DNA of 5,786 bases. It comes from Betaproteobacteria bacterium (lineage in GTDB: Bacteria; Pseudomonadota; Gammaproteobacteria; Burkholderiales; SG8-39). Below, in pieces: positions 1 through 5,786 of the stretch. The DNA is taken from NCBI GenBank assembly GCA_005882235.1, contig VBCT01000048.1, positions 1 through 5,786 of the forward strand, written 5' to 3'. The notes beneath the pieces are model-generated. The model saw only the letters and a list, made by a program, of their open reading frames with translations, searched no databases and was not told the DNA's origin. Position 1 is the first letter of the stretch. The number at the start of each line of letters is the position of its first letter. A program made the translations under genes and the position numbers.

Positions 1-594
1 GTCCCAGATCGATTGACGAATGAAATCGACCGCCTGGTATCCGGAGGCGCGAAATAGGTTGCTCCAGTAATCGGGAAACTGCTCGTTGACGTGATGGTGC
101 CCTCCCTGGAATGGAATCGCAGCGGAGAACAGGATCACCCTGGCATGGTCGGTCAGCGACTTCACGAATTGCGTCGCCGACGCGGCGCTCAGGTGTTCGG
201 CAACTTCGAGGCAGATCACCAGATCGAAGGTTCTTCCGAGATCGAATTTTCTCTCCAGATCGAACGTGGTGATCAGATGCGCCGGGATCCTCGCCAGCTT
301 CCTGTCCAGCCAGTCTCCTTCTATGCCCACGACGTCGGCGACCCCGAGGTCCAGGGCCGTCGCGAGCCACGTGCCGATCCCGCATCCGACGTCTAGAACC
401 GATTTCGGGCGGAAGCGGCCGAACAACCGAGACAGGATCACCCGAGCCGAGTAACGATTCGCCTCTTCCTGCTGCAGTATCTGATTATGGTGCAGGTCGT
501 CGTAGATTGAGGATCGCCGATCCTGCGGACTGTCGCCCGTGCCGAGGAGGACCTCCGGCGTTCCGCGACGAAACAGCTGTCTCAGTATGGACAT
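1..594 (-). CDS. Class I SAM-dependent methyltransferase (partial, C-terminus outside window)
   Basis: Translating the minus strand from the ATG at 594 gives 198 codons with no stop, running off the left edge. Glycine-rich SAM-binding motif I is clear at residues 66-76 (VLDVGCGIGTW). An acidic residue follows at the end of the next strand (E92, in GIEGDW), and a motif-IV-like strand FDLVICLEVAEHL lies at 123-135, as in Methyltransf_11/23-type proteins. A segment at 158-175 (SAAIPFQGGHHHVNEQFP) matches a small bacterial subgroup often found near glycan or glycosyltransferase loci; that comparison is from memory. The first ~60 residues form a leader before the Rossmann domain. The start is supported by AAGAGGA at 604-610, 9 bases upstream, and by an in-frame TGA just before it. 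The gene lies 44 bases after the dehydrogenase stop with no terminator between them, but its GC is visibly lower (about 53-55% in two sampled 60-base rows). The methyl acceptor cannot be told from sequence. Confidence 0.87.
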   Translation of the reverse strand, partial: MSILRQLFRRGTPEVLLGTGDSPQDRRSSIYDDLHHNQILQQEEANRYSARVILSRLFGRFRPKSVLDVGCGIGTWLATALDLGVADVVGIEGDWLDRKLARIPAHLITTFDLERKFDLGRTFDLVICLEVAEHLSAASATQFVKSLTDHARVILFSAAIPFQGGHHHVNEQFPDYWSNLFRASGYQAVDFIRQSIWD

Positions 595-638
595 ATGCCG
601 TAGTCCTCTTCAGCTCATTCTTCGCTGCACCCTCATTC

Positions 639-1787
639 CTATTCCCGCCGCTGCGGGAAACTCCGCTCGAACACGGCTTCCGCGATGCGGTTCTTGAGGA
701 TTTCGATGGAGCCGCCGGCAATCATCCAGCCGCGGCAACGGCGCAGGCAATATTCGACCAATTCCTCCTGGCTGTACCCTAGGCCGCCCATCACCTGCAG
801 CGCCTCGTTCGCCACGTCGAAGCCCGCCTGGTTGCAGAACGCCTTGGCGATAGCGGTCTCCTCCGCCGACGGAAAACCGCGGTCCGCGCTGACCGCAGCA
901 CGATACAGGAGCAGCTGCCCGGCGTCGAGCTTCATCCTCATCTCCGCGAACTTCCATTGCAGCCCCTGGAATTCGCACAAGAGGCGCCCGAACTGCTTTC
1001 TCTGCATCGCCCACTCCCGCGCACGTTCGTACGCGTAGCGCCCGAGCGCGAGGGAGCGCGCCGCGTTGCCGATCCGCTCGACGTTGAAGCCGGCGATCTG
1101 CTTCTTGAAACCACCCTCCTCCAGCACGACCATCTCGGCAGGAACGAAGACGTTCTCGAAGTAGATCTGCGCCCACTCCTCGCCCGACATGAACTTCGAG
1201 GGCTTGCCGAAGCGTACGCCCTTCGCCTTCGTATCGATCAGCACCGAGCCGATGCCGCCCACGCCCGGGCCGTAGCGCACGTAGGTGAGGATCACTTCTG
1301 CGTGTGGCGAGTGCGTGGTGAACACCTTGGAGCCGCTCACTCGATAGCCGTCGCCCTCTGGAGTCGCCGTCGTCTGGAGATCGGTCACCGCGGAGCCTGC
1401 TTCCGGCTCGGTCATGCCGACCGAGATCAGGGACTCTCCCGAGAGGAGGCGCGTGAGGTAGCGCTCCTTCTGCAGCTTCTTGCCGTATTCGGCCAGCACC
1501 CGGATCGGTCCGAAATTGCCCGCCTGGACGACGTCGGCGCTTCTGGGGCAGACCGAGGCGACGGTCTCGATCGCGATCACTGCGTCGATCAGCGCGCCGC
1601 CCTGGCCGCCGTCGGCTTCCGCGATCGTGATCCCGAGCAACCCGTGCGCCGCCATGAGCTTGGCGACATCCCAGGGATAGTCGGGCGAGTGCGCGCGCTC
1701 GCGCGCGCCCGCGGCGAGATGCTTCTCGGCGAGGCGCCGCACCGACTCGCGGAACTGCTCCTGCTCGGGCGTCAAGCGGAAATCCAT
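639..1787 (-). CDS. Acyl-CoA dehydrogenase family protein (FAD-dependent)
   Basis: This is a full-length acyl-CoA dehydrogenase of 382 residues, the usual size. It should oxidise an acyl-CoA to the 2,3-enoyl-CoA, passing electrons through FAD to electron-transfer flavoprotein. The order is N-terminal helical domain (about 1-118), middle beta domain (about 120-215) and C-terminal helical domain (about 225-375). Family signature 1 is at 124-137 (GMTEPEAGSAVTDL), though the usual Asp after GS is Ala. Signature 2 begins at Q331 (QVMGGLGY), and the FAD-contacting RKQFG is at 263-267. At the position of the medium-chain enzyme's catalytic Glu376 the sequence reads IAGGS, with Ala357. E237 in FNVERI sits where isovaleryl-CoA and long-chain dehydrogenases carry their catalytic Glu, so it is the likely base. 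I chose ATG 1787 because AAGGAG (1793-1798) lies 5 bases upstream; a GTG at 1793 is in frame but overlaps that site. It is the third gene of the operon. The acyl substrate is unknown. Confidence 0.95.
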   Translation of the reverse strand: MDFRLTPEQEQFRESVRRLAEKHLAAGARERAHSPDYPWDVAKLMAAHGLLGITIAEADGGQGGALIDAVIAIETVASVCPRSADVVQAGNFGPIRVLAEYGKKLQKERYLTRLLSGESLISVGMTEPEAGSAVTDLQTTATPEGDGYRVSGSKVFTTHSPHAEVILTYVRYGPGVGGIGSVLIDTKAKGVRFGKPSKFMSGEEWAQIYFENVFVPAEMVVLEEGGFKKQIAGFNVERIGNAARSLALGRYAYERAREWAMQRKQFGRLLCEFQGLQWKFAEMRMKLDAGQLLLYRAAVSADRGFPSAEETAIAKAFCNQAGFDVANEALQVMGGLGYSQEELVEYCLRRCRGWMIAGGSIEILKNRIAEAVFERSFPQRRE

Positions 1788-1789
1788 GC

Positions 1790-3790
1790 TCACTCCTTCA
1801 TCACGACGAGTGCGTCGACCGCGACGGCGCCTTCGCGCTTCACGATCAGCGGATTGATCTCGGCCTCGGCGACCGGGCGGGCGCTGACGAGCGCAAGGCG
1901 CGAGAGCGCGGCGACCGCCTGCGCCAGCGCGCGCAGATCGCCGCGCGGGAGCCCGCGGTAGCCGCGCACCGCCGCGAGGCCCTTCACCTCCGCTATCATC
2001 ACCGCGGCCTCCTCCTCGCTCACCGGAGCGAGGCGCAGCGCGTAATCCTTGTAGATTTCCGCAAGTGCACCTCCCGCGCCGACGAGCGCGATCGGGCCGA
2101 CAACCGGATCGTCGCGGTAGCCGACGATCGCCTCGGCAAGACCCGATTCCATCTTCTGTACCAGCACGGCGCGTGCCGCGGGAACGCGTTCGAGCATCGC
2201 GCGGACCTCGCGATCGAACTCGGCTCGGTCCGCGATGTCAAGGCATACCGCCCCGGCTTCGGTCTTGTGGGGGAGCTCCGCGGAAAGCGCCTTTGCCGCC
2301 ACCGGATAGGGAATTGCGTGCGTATAGCCGGGAGGCCGCGCGATCGCGTGCTCCGCCACCGGGATTCCGAGGGAGGCAAGGAGCACCAGCGCTTGCGCTT
2401 CATCGAGAGGCGCGCGCCGGGGCAAATCGGGCGGCCATTCGGCGGATGCGACGGCGGCGAGGGTGCGCGGCGAGCGCCAGGCGAAGCACGCTGCAAGCGC
2501 GTCGGCGCAGGCTTCCGGGGTGCGAAAGGCGGCGATCCCGTGCTCGGCGAGCAGCGCGAGCGAGCGTTCCGCGTGCGGCGTGAGAAAGACCGCGAGCGGT
2601 TTCGCGTTCCTCTTCGAACGCACGATCGGCTCGACCGCGAGTCGCGGATGGAACTGCGCCGAAGATCCGGCCACCGCCAGCACGCCGTCACACCGAGGAG
2701 ACGCAAGCAGCTCATCGAGCGCCGCGGTGTACTGCTCCGCGGTCGCCGTCATCGTCAGATCGATGATCGGCGATTTGGAATCCGGCGCGACCGTCTCGAT
2801 GCCGAACATGCCCAGCCGATCCACGACGCTCGCAGCGCCGCCCCCGGTGGTGGTCACGACCGCAACGCGTGCGGCTCGCGGCAGATTCGGCGGCGTCCGT
2901 CCCGAAAGGAGCGGCGCGATCTCGATGAGCGTCTCCAGCATGTCCACCCGCACGATGCCGCAGTCGCGGAAATACGCGGCCAGCGCCGCGTCCTCGCCCG
3001 CGAGCGCTCCGGTGTGCGAGCGCGCGAGGGCAGCGCCGAGCCGCGAGCGGCCGAGCTTGTACGCGACCACCGGTTTCCCCGCTGCGTGGGCCTTGCGCGC
3101 TGCCGCGGCAAGTCTCGCGCCGTCGCGTATGGTTTCGAGAAACAAGAGGATCACCCTCGTGCCGGGATCCTCGGCGAGCAGCTCGACCAGCTCCGCGATC
3201 CCGAGATCGGACTCGTTGCCGACCGAGACGAGCTTGGCGAAGCCCAGGCCCCGCGCCGCACCGCGCGAGAGCACGGTGCCGAGCATGGTTCCGCTCTGCG
3301 ACACGAAGCTCGTCGTCCCCGCGGGCAGGGCGTCCATCTCGAGCACCGCGTTCACGGTGAGCGCGACGCGGCCGGGAACGTCGACGAGCCCCATGCTGTT
3401 GGGGCCCAGCACGCGCACGCCTAGTGTTCTCGCGCGCGCGACGAGCCGCGCCTGCCGCGCCGTGCCCTCGTCCCCCGCGTCGGCGAAGCCGTCGCTGAAA
3501 ATCGTCGCGACGGGTACGCCGCGCGCACCGCACTCCTCGATCGCGCGCTCGACCGAATCGCCCGGCGTCATGATGAAGGCGTGGTCGATCGCGCCGGGCG
3601 CCTCGGCGAGGCTGCTAAAGGCGCGCTCGCCGAGCACCTCGCCGCGCGACGCGTTGATCGGGACGATGCGTCCCGCGTAGCCGTGCTTGCGCAGGAAGCG
3701 CAAGGGGCGGGCGCTGTTCTTCGCCGGGTCCCCGGATGCCCCGACGAGCGCGACGGCGCGGGGAGCGAAGAGCGCCTCGGCGAGGCTCAC
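1790..3790 (-). CDS. Single-chain ADP-forming acyl-CoA synthetase (acetate-CoA ligase family)
   Basis: This 666-residue protein carries the alpha and beta parts of an NDP-forming acyl-CoA synthetase in one chain. It should catalyse acid + CoA + ATP to acyl-CoA + ADP + phosphate, reversibly, in the cytosol. The CoA-binding Rossmann domain is at about 5-130 (VALVGASGDP at 13-22). A succinyl-CoA-ligase-like domain follows at about 150-300, with the phosphorylatable His259 in RSHTGALAGED. The ATP-grasp domain is at about 460-666, with AKALSAELPHKTEAGAV at 499-515, VGAGGALAEIYKD at 570-582 and a metal-binding EAEINPL at 642-648. There is no GNAT domain and the active-site His is kept, which argues against a Pat-type protein acetyltransferase. 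The GTG start at 3790 shares GTGA with the stop of the MmgE/PrpD gene, and the residues after it (SLAEALFAPRAVALVGAS) match the family N-terminus. The frame stays open about 200 codons upstream, but that is opposite-frame reading inside the neighbour. The bases before the GTG are pyrimidine-rich, so translation probably depends on coupling. Substrate unknown. Confidence 0.93.
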   Translation of the reverse strand: MSLAEALFAPRAVALVGASGDPAKNSARPLRFLRKHGYAGRIVPINASRGEVLGERAFSSLAEAPGAIDHAFIMTPGDSVERAIEECGARGVPVATIFSDGFADAGDEGTARQARLVARARTLGVRVLGPNSMGLVDVPGRVALTVNAVLEMDALPAGTTSFVSQSGTMLGTVLSRGAARGLGFAKLVSVGNESDLGIAELVELLAEDPGTRVILLFLETIRDGARLAAAARKAHAAGKPVVAYKLGRSRLGAALARSHTGALAGEDAALAAYFRDCGIVRVDMLETLIEIAPLLSGRTPPNLPRAARVAVVTTTGGGAASVVDRLGMFGIETVAPDSKSPIIDLTMTATAEQYTAALDELLASPRCDGVLAVAGSSAQFHPRLAVEPIVRSKRNAKPLAVFLTPHAERSLALLAEHGIAAFRTPEACADALAACFAWRSPRTLAAVASAEWPPDLPRRAPLDEAQALVLLASLGIPVAEHAIARPPGYTHAIPYPVAAKALSAELPHKTEAGAVCLDIADRAEFDREVRAMLERVPAARAVLVQKMESGLAEAIVGYRDDPVVGPIALVGAGGALAEIYKDYALRLAPVSEEEAAVMIAEVKGLAAVRGYRGLPRGDLRALAQAVAALSRLALVSARPVAEAEINPLIVKREGAVAVDALVVMKE
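1793..1798 (-). promoter_or_regulatory. Ribosome binding site that decides the dehydrogenase start
   Basis: On the minus strand AAGGAG is followed by TGAGC and then ATG at 1787, a 5-base spacing. The in-frame GTG at 1793 begins inside this motif and would have no usable site of its own. The same bases encode the last Lys-Glu codons and the first base of the environment around the stop of the upstream synthetase gene, so ribosomes finishing that gene would be placed directly on this start. Confidence 0.7.
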
Positions 3791-5136
3791 GGGGAGGAGC
3801 TGAGCTGGGTTTCGCTCTCCAGGCGCCAGAGCCGCGCGAGCAGCCGGCGCGCGCGCTGTTCTCCGAGCACGGGCGAGGCGAGCTCGAGGTACTTGTGCTC
3901 GAGCTCGGCGTCGGAGAGCGGCATGTCCGGGTCGCCTTTGCGCGTCGGCTGGAGATGCTCGCCGCGCCGGCCGTCGCGCGACTCGATCGCGACGCGCGCC
4001 GCGCGCTGCGCCGGAAATGCGGCATCGAGCCCGGGGTCCAGGACTACTTCCACGCGCCGCATAAGCGAGCGCGTCGCCGGGTCCCGGAGCCGCGCGGGCT
4101 CGAACGCGGCGAGCCGCACGCTGCCGTGCGTGAGCGCCGTCGCGACGAGATAGGGCGTGCTGAAGCGCGCCTCGGCGGCCGTCGCGGGGTCCGCGATCCC
4201 CGCGACCTCCAGGGTCGCCCGGTAGCTGCCGACGCGCACCCGCGCGATCTCCGCGGCGGCCACGCCCATGCGCGCCTTCAGCGCAAGCGCGCCGTCGATC
4301 GCGGCGAACGCGTGGCCGCAGCAGGCGTGGTTCTTGAAGCTCATCCGGGTGATGTGGAAGTCCTCGCCCAGGGTCGCGAGCGCACGCTCCCAATCCGGGC
4401 CGTCGCCCGCGTCTCCATAGCCCATGGCGCGGCCGTAGCCCGCCTCGCCCTCCATGATGTCGAGCGATCCGGTGACGCCTTCGGCCGCGGCGAGCGCCGC
4501 GGTGACGCCGGCTTCCGCAGCGCGTCCCGCGTGCATGGGCTTGGACATCGAATCCGCGCGAAACGCCTGCTGCAGGCCCGCGGAGAAAGTGGCGACCGTC
4601 GCGAGCGCGTGGGCGAAGCGCTTTGCGTCGAGGCCGAGCACCTCGGCTGCGGCGCTCGCCGCGCCAAAACAGCCGATGGTGCCGGTGTTGTGCCAGTACC
4701 TGTAGTGAGCGCGGCCCATGGCCTCGGCGATGCGCGTGGAGATCTCGTAGCCGACGATCACCGCGCGCAGAAACGCTTCGCCCGAGACCTGCCGCGACTG
4801 CGCGAGGGCGAGCGCCGCGGCGATGGTCGGGGCGCCGGGATGATAGATGCCCTCGCGGAAGATGTCGTCCACCTCGACGGTGTGCGCGGCCGCGCCGTTG
4901 ATGAGCGCGGCCGCGCGCACGCTCGCGCGCTTGCCGAGCGCGAGCCGGGCTTCGCCGTGGTCAAGCTCTGCGGCGAACGCGCGCTCGAGCAGGAGGGCCG
5001 GAGAAATCACGCCGCCCGGAAGCAGCGCCGCGTACCAGTCGATCACGGCGCGCTTCGCCTGGTGCAGCACCTGCGGCGCGAGCGCTTGCCCGCGATAGCC
5101 CTCCGCGAACCCGGCGAAACGCTCGACGACGTTCAC
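3787..5136 (-). CDS. MmgE/PrpD family protein (2-methylcitrate dehydratase / cis-aconitate decarboxylase-like)
   Basis: At 449 residues this has the usual length of MmgE/PrpD proteins, which include 2-methylcitrate dehydratase (PrpD), MmgE and the cis-aconitate decarboxylase IRG1/CAD. Family landmarks are HTVEVDDIFREGIYHPGAP at 85-103, the lysine segment SKPMHAGRAAEAG at 198-210, KNHACCGHAFAAIDG at 268-282, ARFSTPYLVATAL at 323-335 and the C-terminal GDPDMPLSDAELEHKY at 401-416. Compared from memory with the IRG1 pocket (D93, T97, H103, K207, H277), H99, K199 and probably H275 are kept, while E88 and I92 replace the Asp and Thr. The protein is therefore probably an active lyase or dehydratase, but not obviously a methylcitrate or cis-aconitate enzyme. 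The GTG start at 5136 has AGGAAAG (5143-5149) upstream. It is the first gene of the operon, and its stop overlaps the synthetase start. Sampled rows reach about 80% GC, higher than the flanking genes. Confidence 0.93.
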   Translation of the reverse strand: MNVVERFAGFAEGYRGQALAPQVLHQAKRAVIDWYAALLPGGVISPALLLERAFAAELDHGEARLALGKRASVRAAALINGAAAHTVEVDDIFREGIYHPGAPTIAAALALAQSRQVSGEAFLRAVIVGYEISTRIAEAMGRAHYRYWHNTGTIGCFGAASAAAEVLGLDAKRFAHALATVATFSAGLQQAFRADSMSKPMHAGRAAEAGVTAALAAAEGVTGSLDIMEGEAGYGRAMGYGDAGDGPDWERALATLGEDFHITRMSFKNHACCGHAFAAIDGALALKARMGVAAAEIARVRVGSYRATLEVAGIADPATAAEARFSTPYLVATALTHGSVRLAAFEPARLRDPATRSLMRRVEVVLDPGLDAAFPAQRAARVAIESRDGRRGEHLQPTRKGDPDMPLSDAELEHKYLELASPVLGEQRARRLLARLWRLESETQLSSSP

Positions 5137-5172
5137 TCTAGTCTTTCCTGAGCGCGATGCGGCCGAAGAAGA

Positions 5173-5188
5173 TGGTCCAATCAGACCA
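5173..5188. promoter_or_regulatory. Inverted repeat, candidate operator for the operon
   Basis: TGGTC and GACCA are perfect inverted half-sites separated by CAATCA. Their starts are 11 bases apart, about one helical turn, and the site lies 37-52 bases upstream of the MmgE/PrpD start. Half-sites of this form are known for GntR/FCD regulators such as FadR and PdhR, but those operators have shorter spacing. Five-base arms can occur by chance, so the call is weak. Confidence 0.3.
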
Positions 5189-5239
5189 GGGTTCCCGCGC
5201 GTTTTTTCAACGTAGGTCGTGAGTTAAAATCCAACTCGG

Positions 5240-5245
5240 TTGACA
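5240..5245 (+). promoter_or_regulatory. Possible -35 hexamer (TTGACA) for the SpoIIAA-like gene
   Basis: This is an exact match to the sigma-70 -35 consensus, 169 bases upstream of the plus-strand ATG. The expected -10 position (about 5262-5268) reads CGACAAC-like sequence and is poor. The palindrome at 5248-5267 fills the spacer, which would suit a repressed or activator-dependent promoter. Without a -10 box the assignment is tentative. Confidence 0.2.
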
Positions 5246-5247
5246 CC

Positions 5248-5267
5248 TTGTCGGGGAGTCCCGACAA
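5248..5267. repeat. Perfect 8-base inverted repeat with 4-base loop
   Basis: TTGTCGGG and CCCGACAA flank the spacer GAGT. The arms are perfect, and their starts are 12 bases apart. No T-run follows on either strand, so it is not a normal intrinsic terminator. It begins 3 bases after a TTGACA hexamer. It could be a dimeric repressor operator or a hairpin in the leader of a transcript from either direction; the sequence alone does not decide. Confidence 0.55.
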
Positions 5268-5277
5268 CGGGCCGCGC

Positions 5278-5295
5278 GCCCGCCTTGGGGCGGGC
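5278..5295. repeat. Perfect 7-base GC hairpin with TTGG loop
   Basis: GCCCGCC and GGCGGGC flank TTGG. The stem is entirely G-C pairs and would be very stable in RNA. It sits 10 bases right of the 5248-5267 palindrome. Neither strand has a following U-tract, so terminator activity by the intrinsic route is unlikely. In such GC-rich DNA some chance pairing is expected. Confidence 0.45.
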
Positions 5296-5413
5296 AAGTG
5301 GACATCGTCAACGAATAATACGTCATGCGTTGCCGTTTTTGCTGACGGGCCGGGCCCAGCGGCCCATGGGGGGTGGATGGAGATGAGGGGGCCGCACGGG
5401 CGCCCCGGAGACT

Positions 5414-5786
5414 ATGCAATACAAGATCGCGATGGAAAGCGGTTTTCTCAGGGCAGACCTGCTCGAACGGGAAACCGCCGAAGAAACAAGAAGGTTTCTT
5501 CGCGCAGTGGTTTTCGAAAGCATCAGGCACCGCTGCCCGCGCGTCCTCGTGCACGTGCTCTCCTCGAAAACCCTGTTCACGGTCGAACGATACGGTGTCC
5601 TCGAGACCTTCAAGAGGCTCGCGTCGGACCCGGCGCACAGGATCGCCCTCGTCGGTGATACCGTTGAAATGGGCATGTCTCACGATTACGTCGCGTTGCT
5701 CGCGCGCCAGCAGGGAATCACTCTTCGCAACTTCCAGAATGAGCCGCAAGCCATCGAATGGGTGAGGGACCGGCGCCAGCCGGAGG
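5414..5786 (+). CDS. SpoIIAA-like (STAS/SEC14-type) protein, partial at right edge
   Basis: The plus strand from ATG 5414 reads 124 codons without a stop to the end of the window. The order of predicted elements resembles the small SpoIIAA-like family (PF11964, usually about 120-130 residues): an N-terminal strand (MQYKIAMESGFL), helix ETAEETRRFLRAVVFES (20-36), strand PRVLVHVLSS (42-51), helix VERYGVLETFKRLASD (57-72), strand HRIALVGDT (75-83), helix SHDYVALLARQQG (89-101), strand ITLRNFQNE (102-110), and the closing helix PQAIEWVRDR with the Trp typical of the family. The protein is probably nearly complete. Its function is not established; related proteins bind small hydrophobic ligands or act in regulatory partner switching. 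An in-frame TGA at 5384 makes 5414 the first possible start. GGAG at 5407-5410 is only 3 bases away, a short spacing. GC is low for the window (about 52% in one sampled row). It is divergent from the operon. Confidence 0.72.
   Translation, partial: MQYKIAMESGFLRADLLERETAEETRRFLRAVVFESIRHRCPRVLVHVLSSKTLFTVERYGVLETFKRLASDPAHRIALVGDTVEMGMSHDYVALLARQQGITLRNFQNEPQAIEWVRDRRQPE

Larger units (their letters stand above)
5137..5413. other. Divergent intergenic region (277 bases)
   Basis: This gap separates the minus-strand operon from the plus-strand SpoIIAA-like gene, so it should hold both promoters. Visible elements are a TGGTC/GACCA inverted repeat at 5173-5188, a T-run at 5202-5207, an AT-rich patch (TTAAAAT) at 5224-5230, a TTGACA at 5240, and two perfect hairpins at 5248-5267 and 5278-5295. 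An AATAAT hexamer at 5314-5319 resembles a -10 box but has no well-spaced -35. I found no complete sigma-70 promoter for the operon. Long minus- and plus-strand reading frames cross the region but look non-coding. Confidence 0.6.

Noticed and set aside
616..640. Short direct repeat GAATGAG (twice) between the dehydrogenase and the methyltransferase.
   Set aside because: Seven bases repeated twice is within chance, and there is no associated structure or known motif.
1689..1714. Alternating CG tract that might adopt Z-DNA.
   Set aside because: It is inside the dehydrogenase gene and is explained by Ala/Arg codons in high-GC coding sequence.
957..3424. Long plus-strand frames at 957-1961 and 2267-3424.
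   Set aside because: They lie opposite the clearly identified dehydrogenase and synthetase and encode low-complexity Arg-rich sequence without family features.
3791..4393. A 201-codon N-terminal extension of the synthetase frame.
   Set aside because: It overlaps the MmgE/PrpD coding region in another frame and is Arg/Ala-rich, while the family N-terminus begins exactly at GTG 3790.
3736..5151. A 471-codon plus-strand open frame opposite the MmgE/PrpD gene.
   Set aside because: The translation is Arg/Ala/Gly-rich with no recognisable motif and mirrors the codon bias of the real gene on the other strand. Such antisense frames are expected at nearly 80% GC.
5198..5207. GCGCG followed by a T-run, resembling a terminator tail on the plus strand.
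   Set aside because: There is no adequate stem before it and no plus-strand gene to its left that would need terminating.
5314..5319. AATAAT as a plus-strand -10 box.
   Set aside because: No -35-like hexamer sits 16-18 bases upstream; the nearest resemblance (TGGACA at 5299) is only 9 bases away.
5207..5749. A 180-codon minus-strand frame across the intergenic region and the SpoIIAA-like gene.
   Set aside because: It has no recognisable motif, and the plus-strand reading shows a coherent alpha/beta protein over the same bases.

Overview
The window is high-GC bacterial DNA with tightly packed genes, GTG starts and overlapping stop/start codons. The protein families present (acyl-CoA dehydrogenase, single-chain ADP-forming acyl-CoA synthetase, MmgE/PrpD) and the codon use suggest a Proteobacterium, perhaps a betaproteobacterium. 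That placement is an inference; there is no rRNA or other marker here.

Layout. (1) Positions 1-594, minus strand: the N-terminal 198 codons of a class I SAM-dependent methyltransferase, cut by the left edge. (2) Positions 639-5136, minus strand: a three-gene cluster read right to left, consisting of an MmgE/PrpD-family protein (GTG start at 5136), a 666-residue ADP-forming acyl-CoA synthetase (GTG start at 3790) and an acyl-CoA dehydrogenase (ATG at 1787). The first two genes overlap by 4 bases (GTGA), and the third starts 2 bases after the preceding stop, so this is almost certainly one translationally coupled transcript. (3) Positions 5137-5413: a 277-base divergent intergenic region with several inverted repeats. 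(4) Positions 5414-5786, plus strand: a small SpoIIAA-like (STAS/SEC14-type) protein, cut by the right edge.

How the genes could work together (inference): the synthetase would make a CoA thioester from a free carboxylic acid using ATP, yielding ADP and phosphate. The dehydrogenase would introduce an alpha,beta double bond using FAD. The MmgE/PrpD protein would act as a lyase or dehydratase on a branched or multi-carboxylate acid upstream or downstream of these steps. This looks like a small carboxylic-acid degradation operon of unknown substrate. The methyltransferase follows 44 bases later with no visible terminator but has lower GC and looks functionally unrelated. No mobile element, CRISPR array, tRNA or rRNA was seen. 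I found no convincing entirely new system; the points most worth a second look are the operon's substrate, the active-site variations in its enzymes, and the palindromes in the divergent intergenic region.
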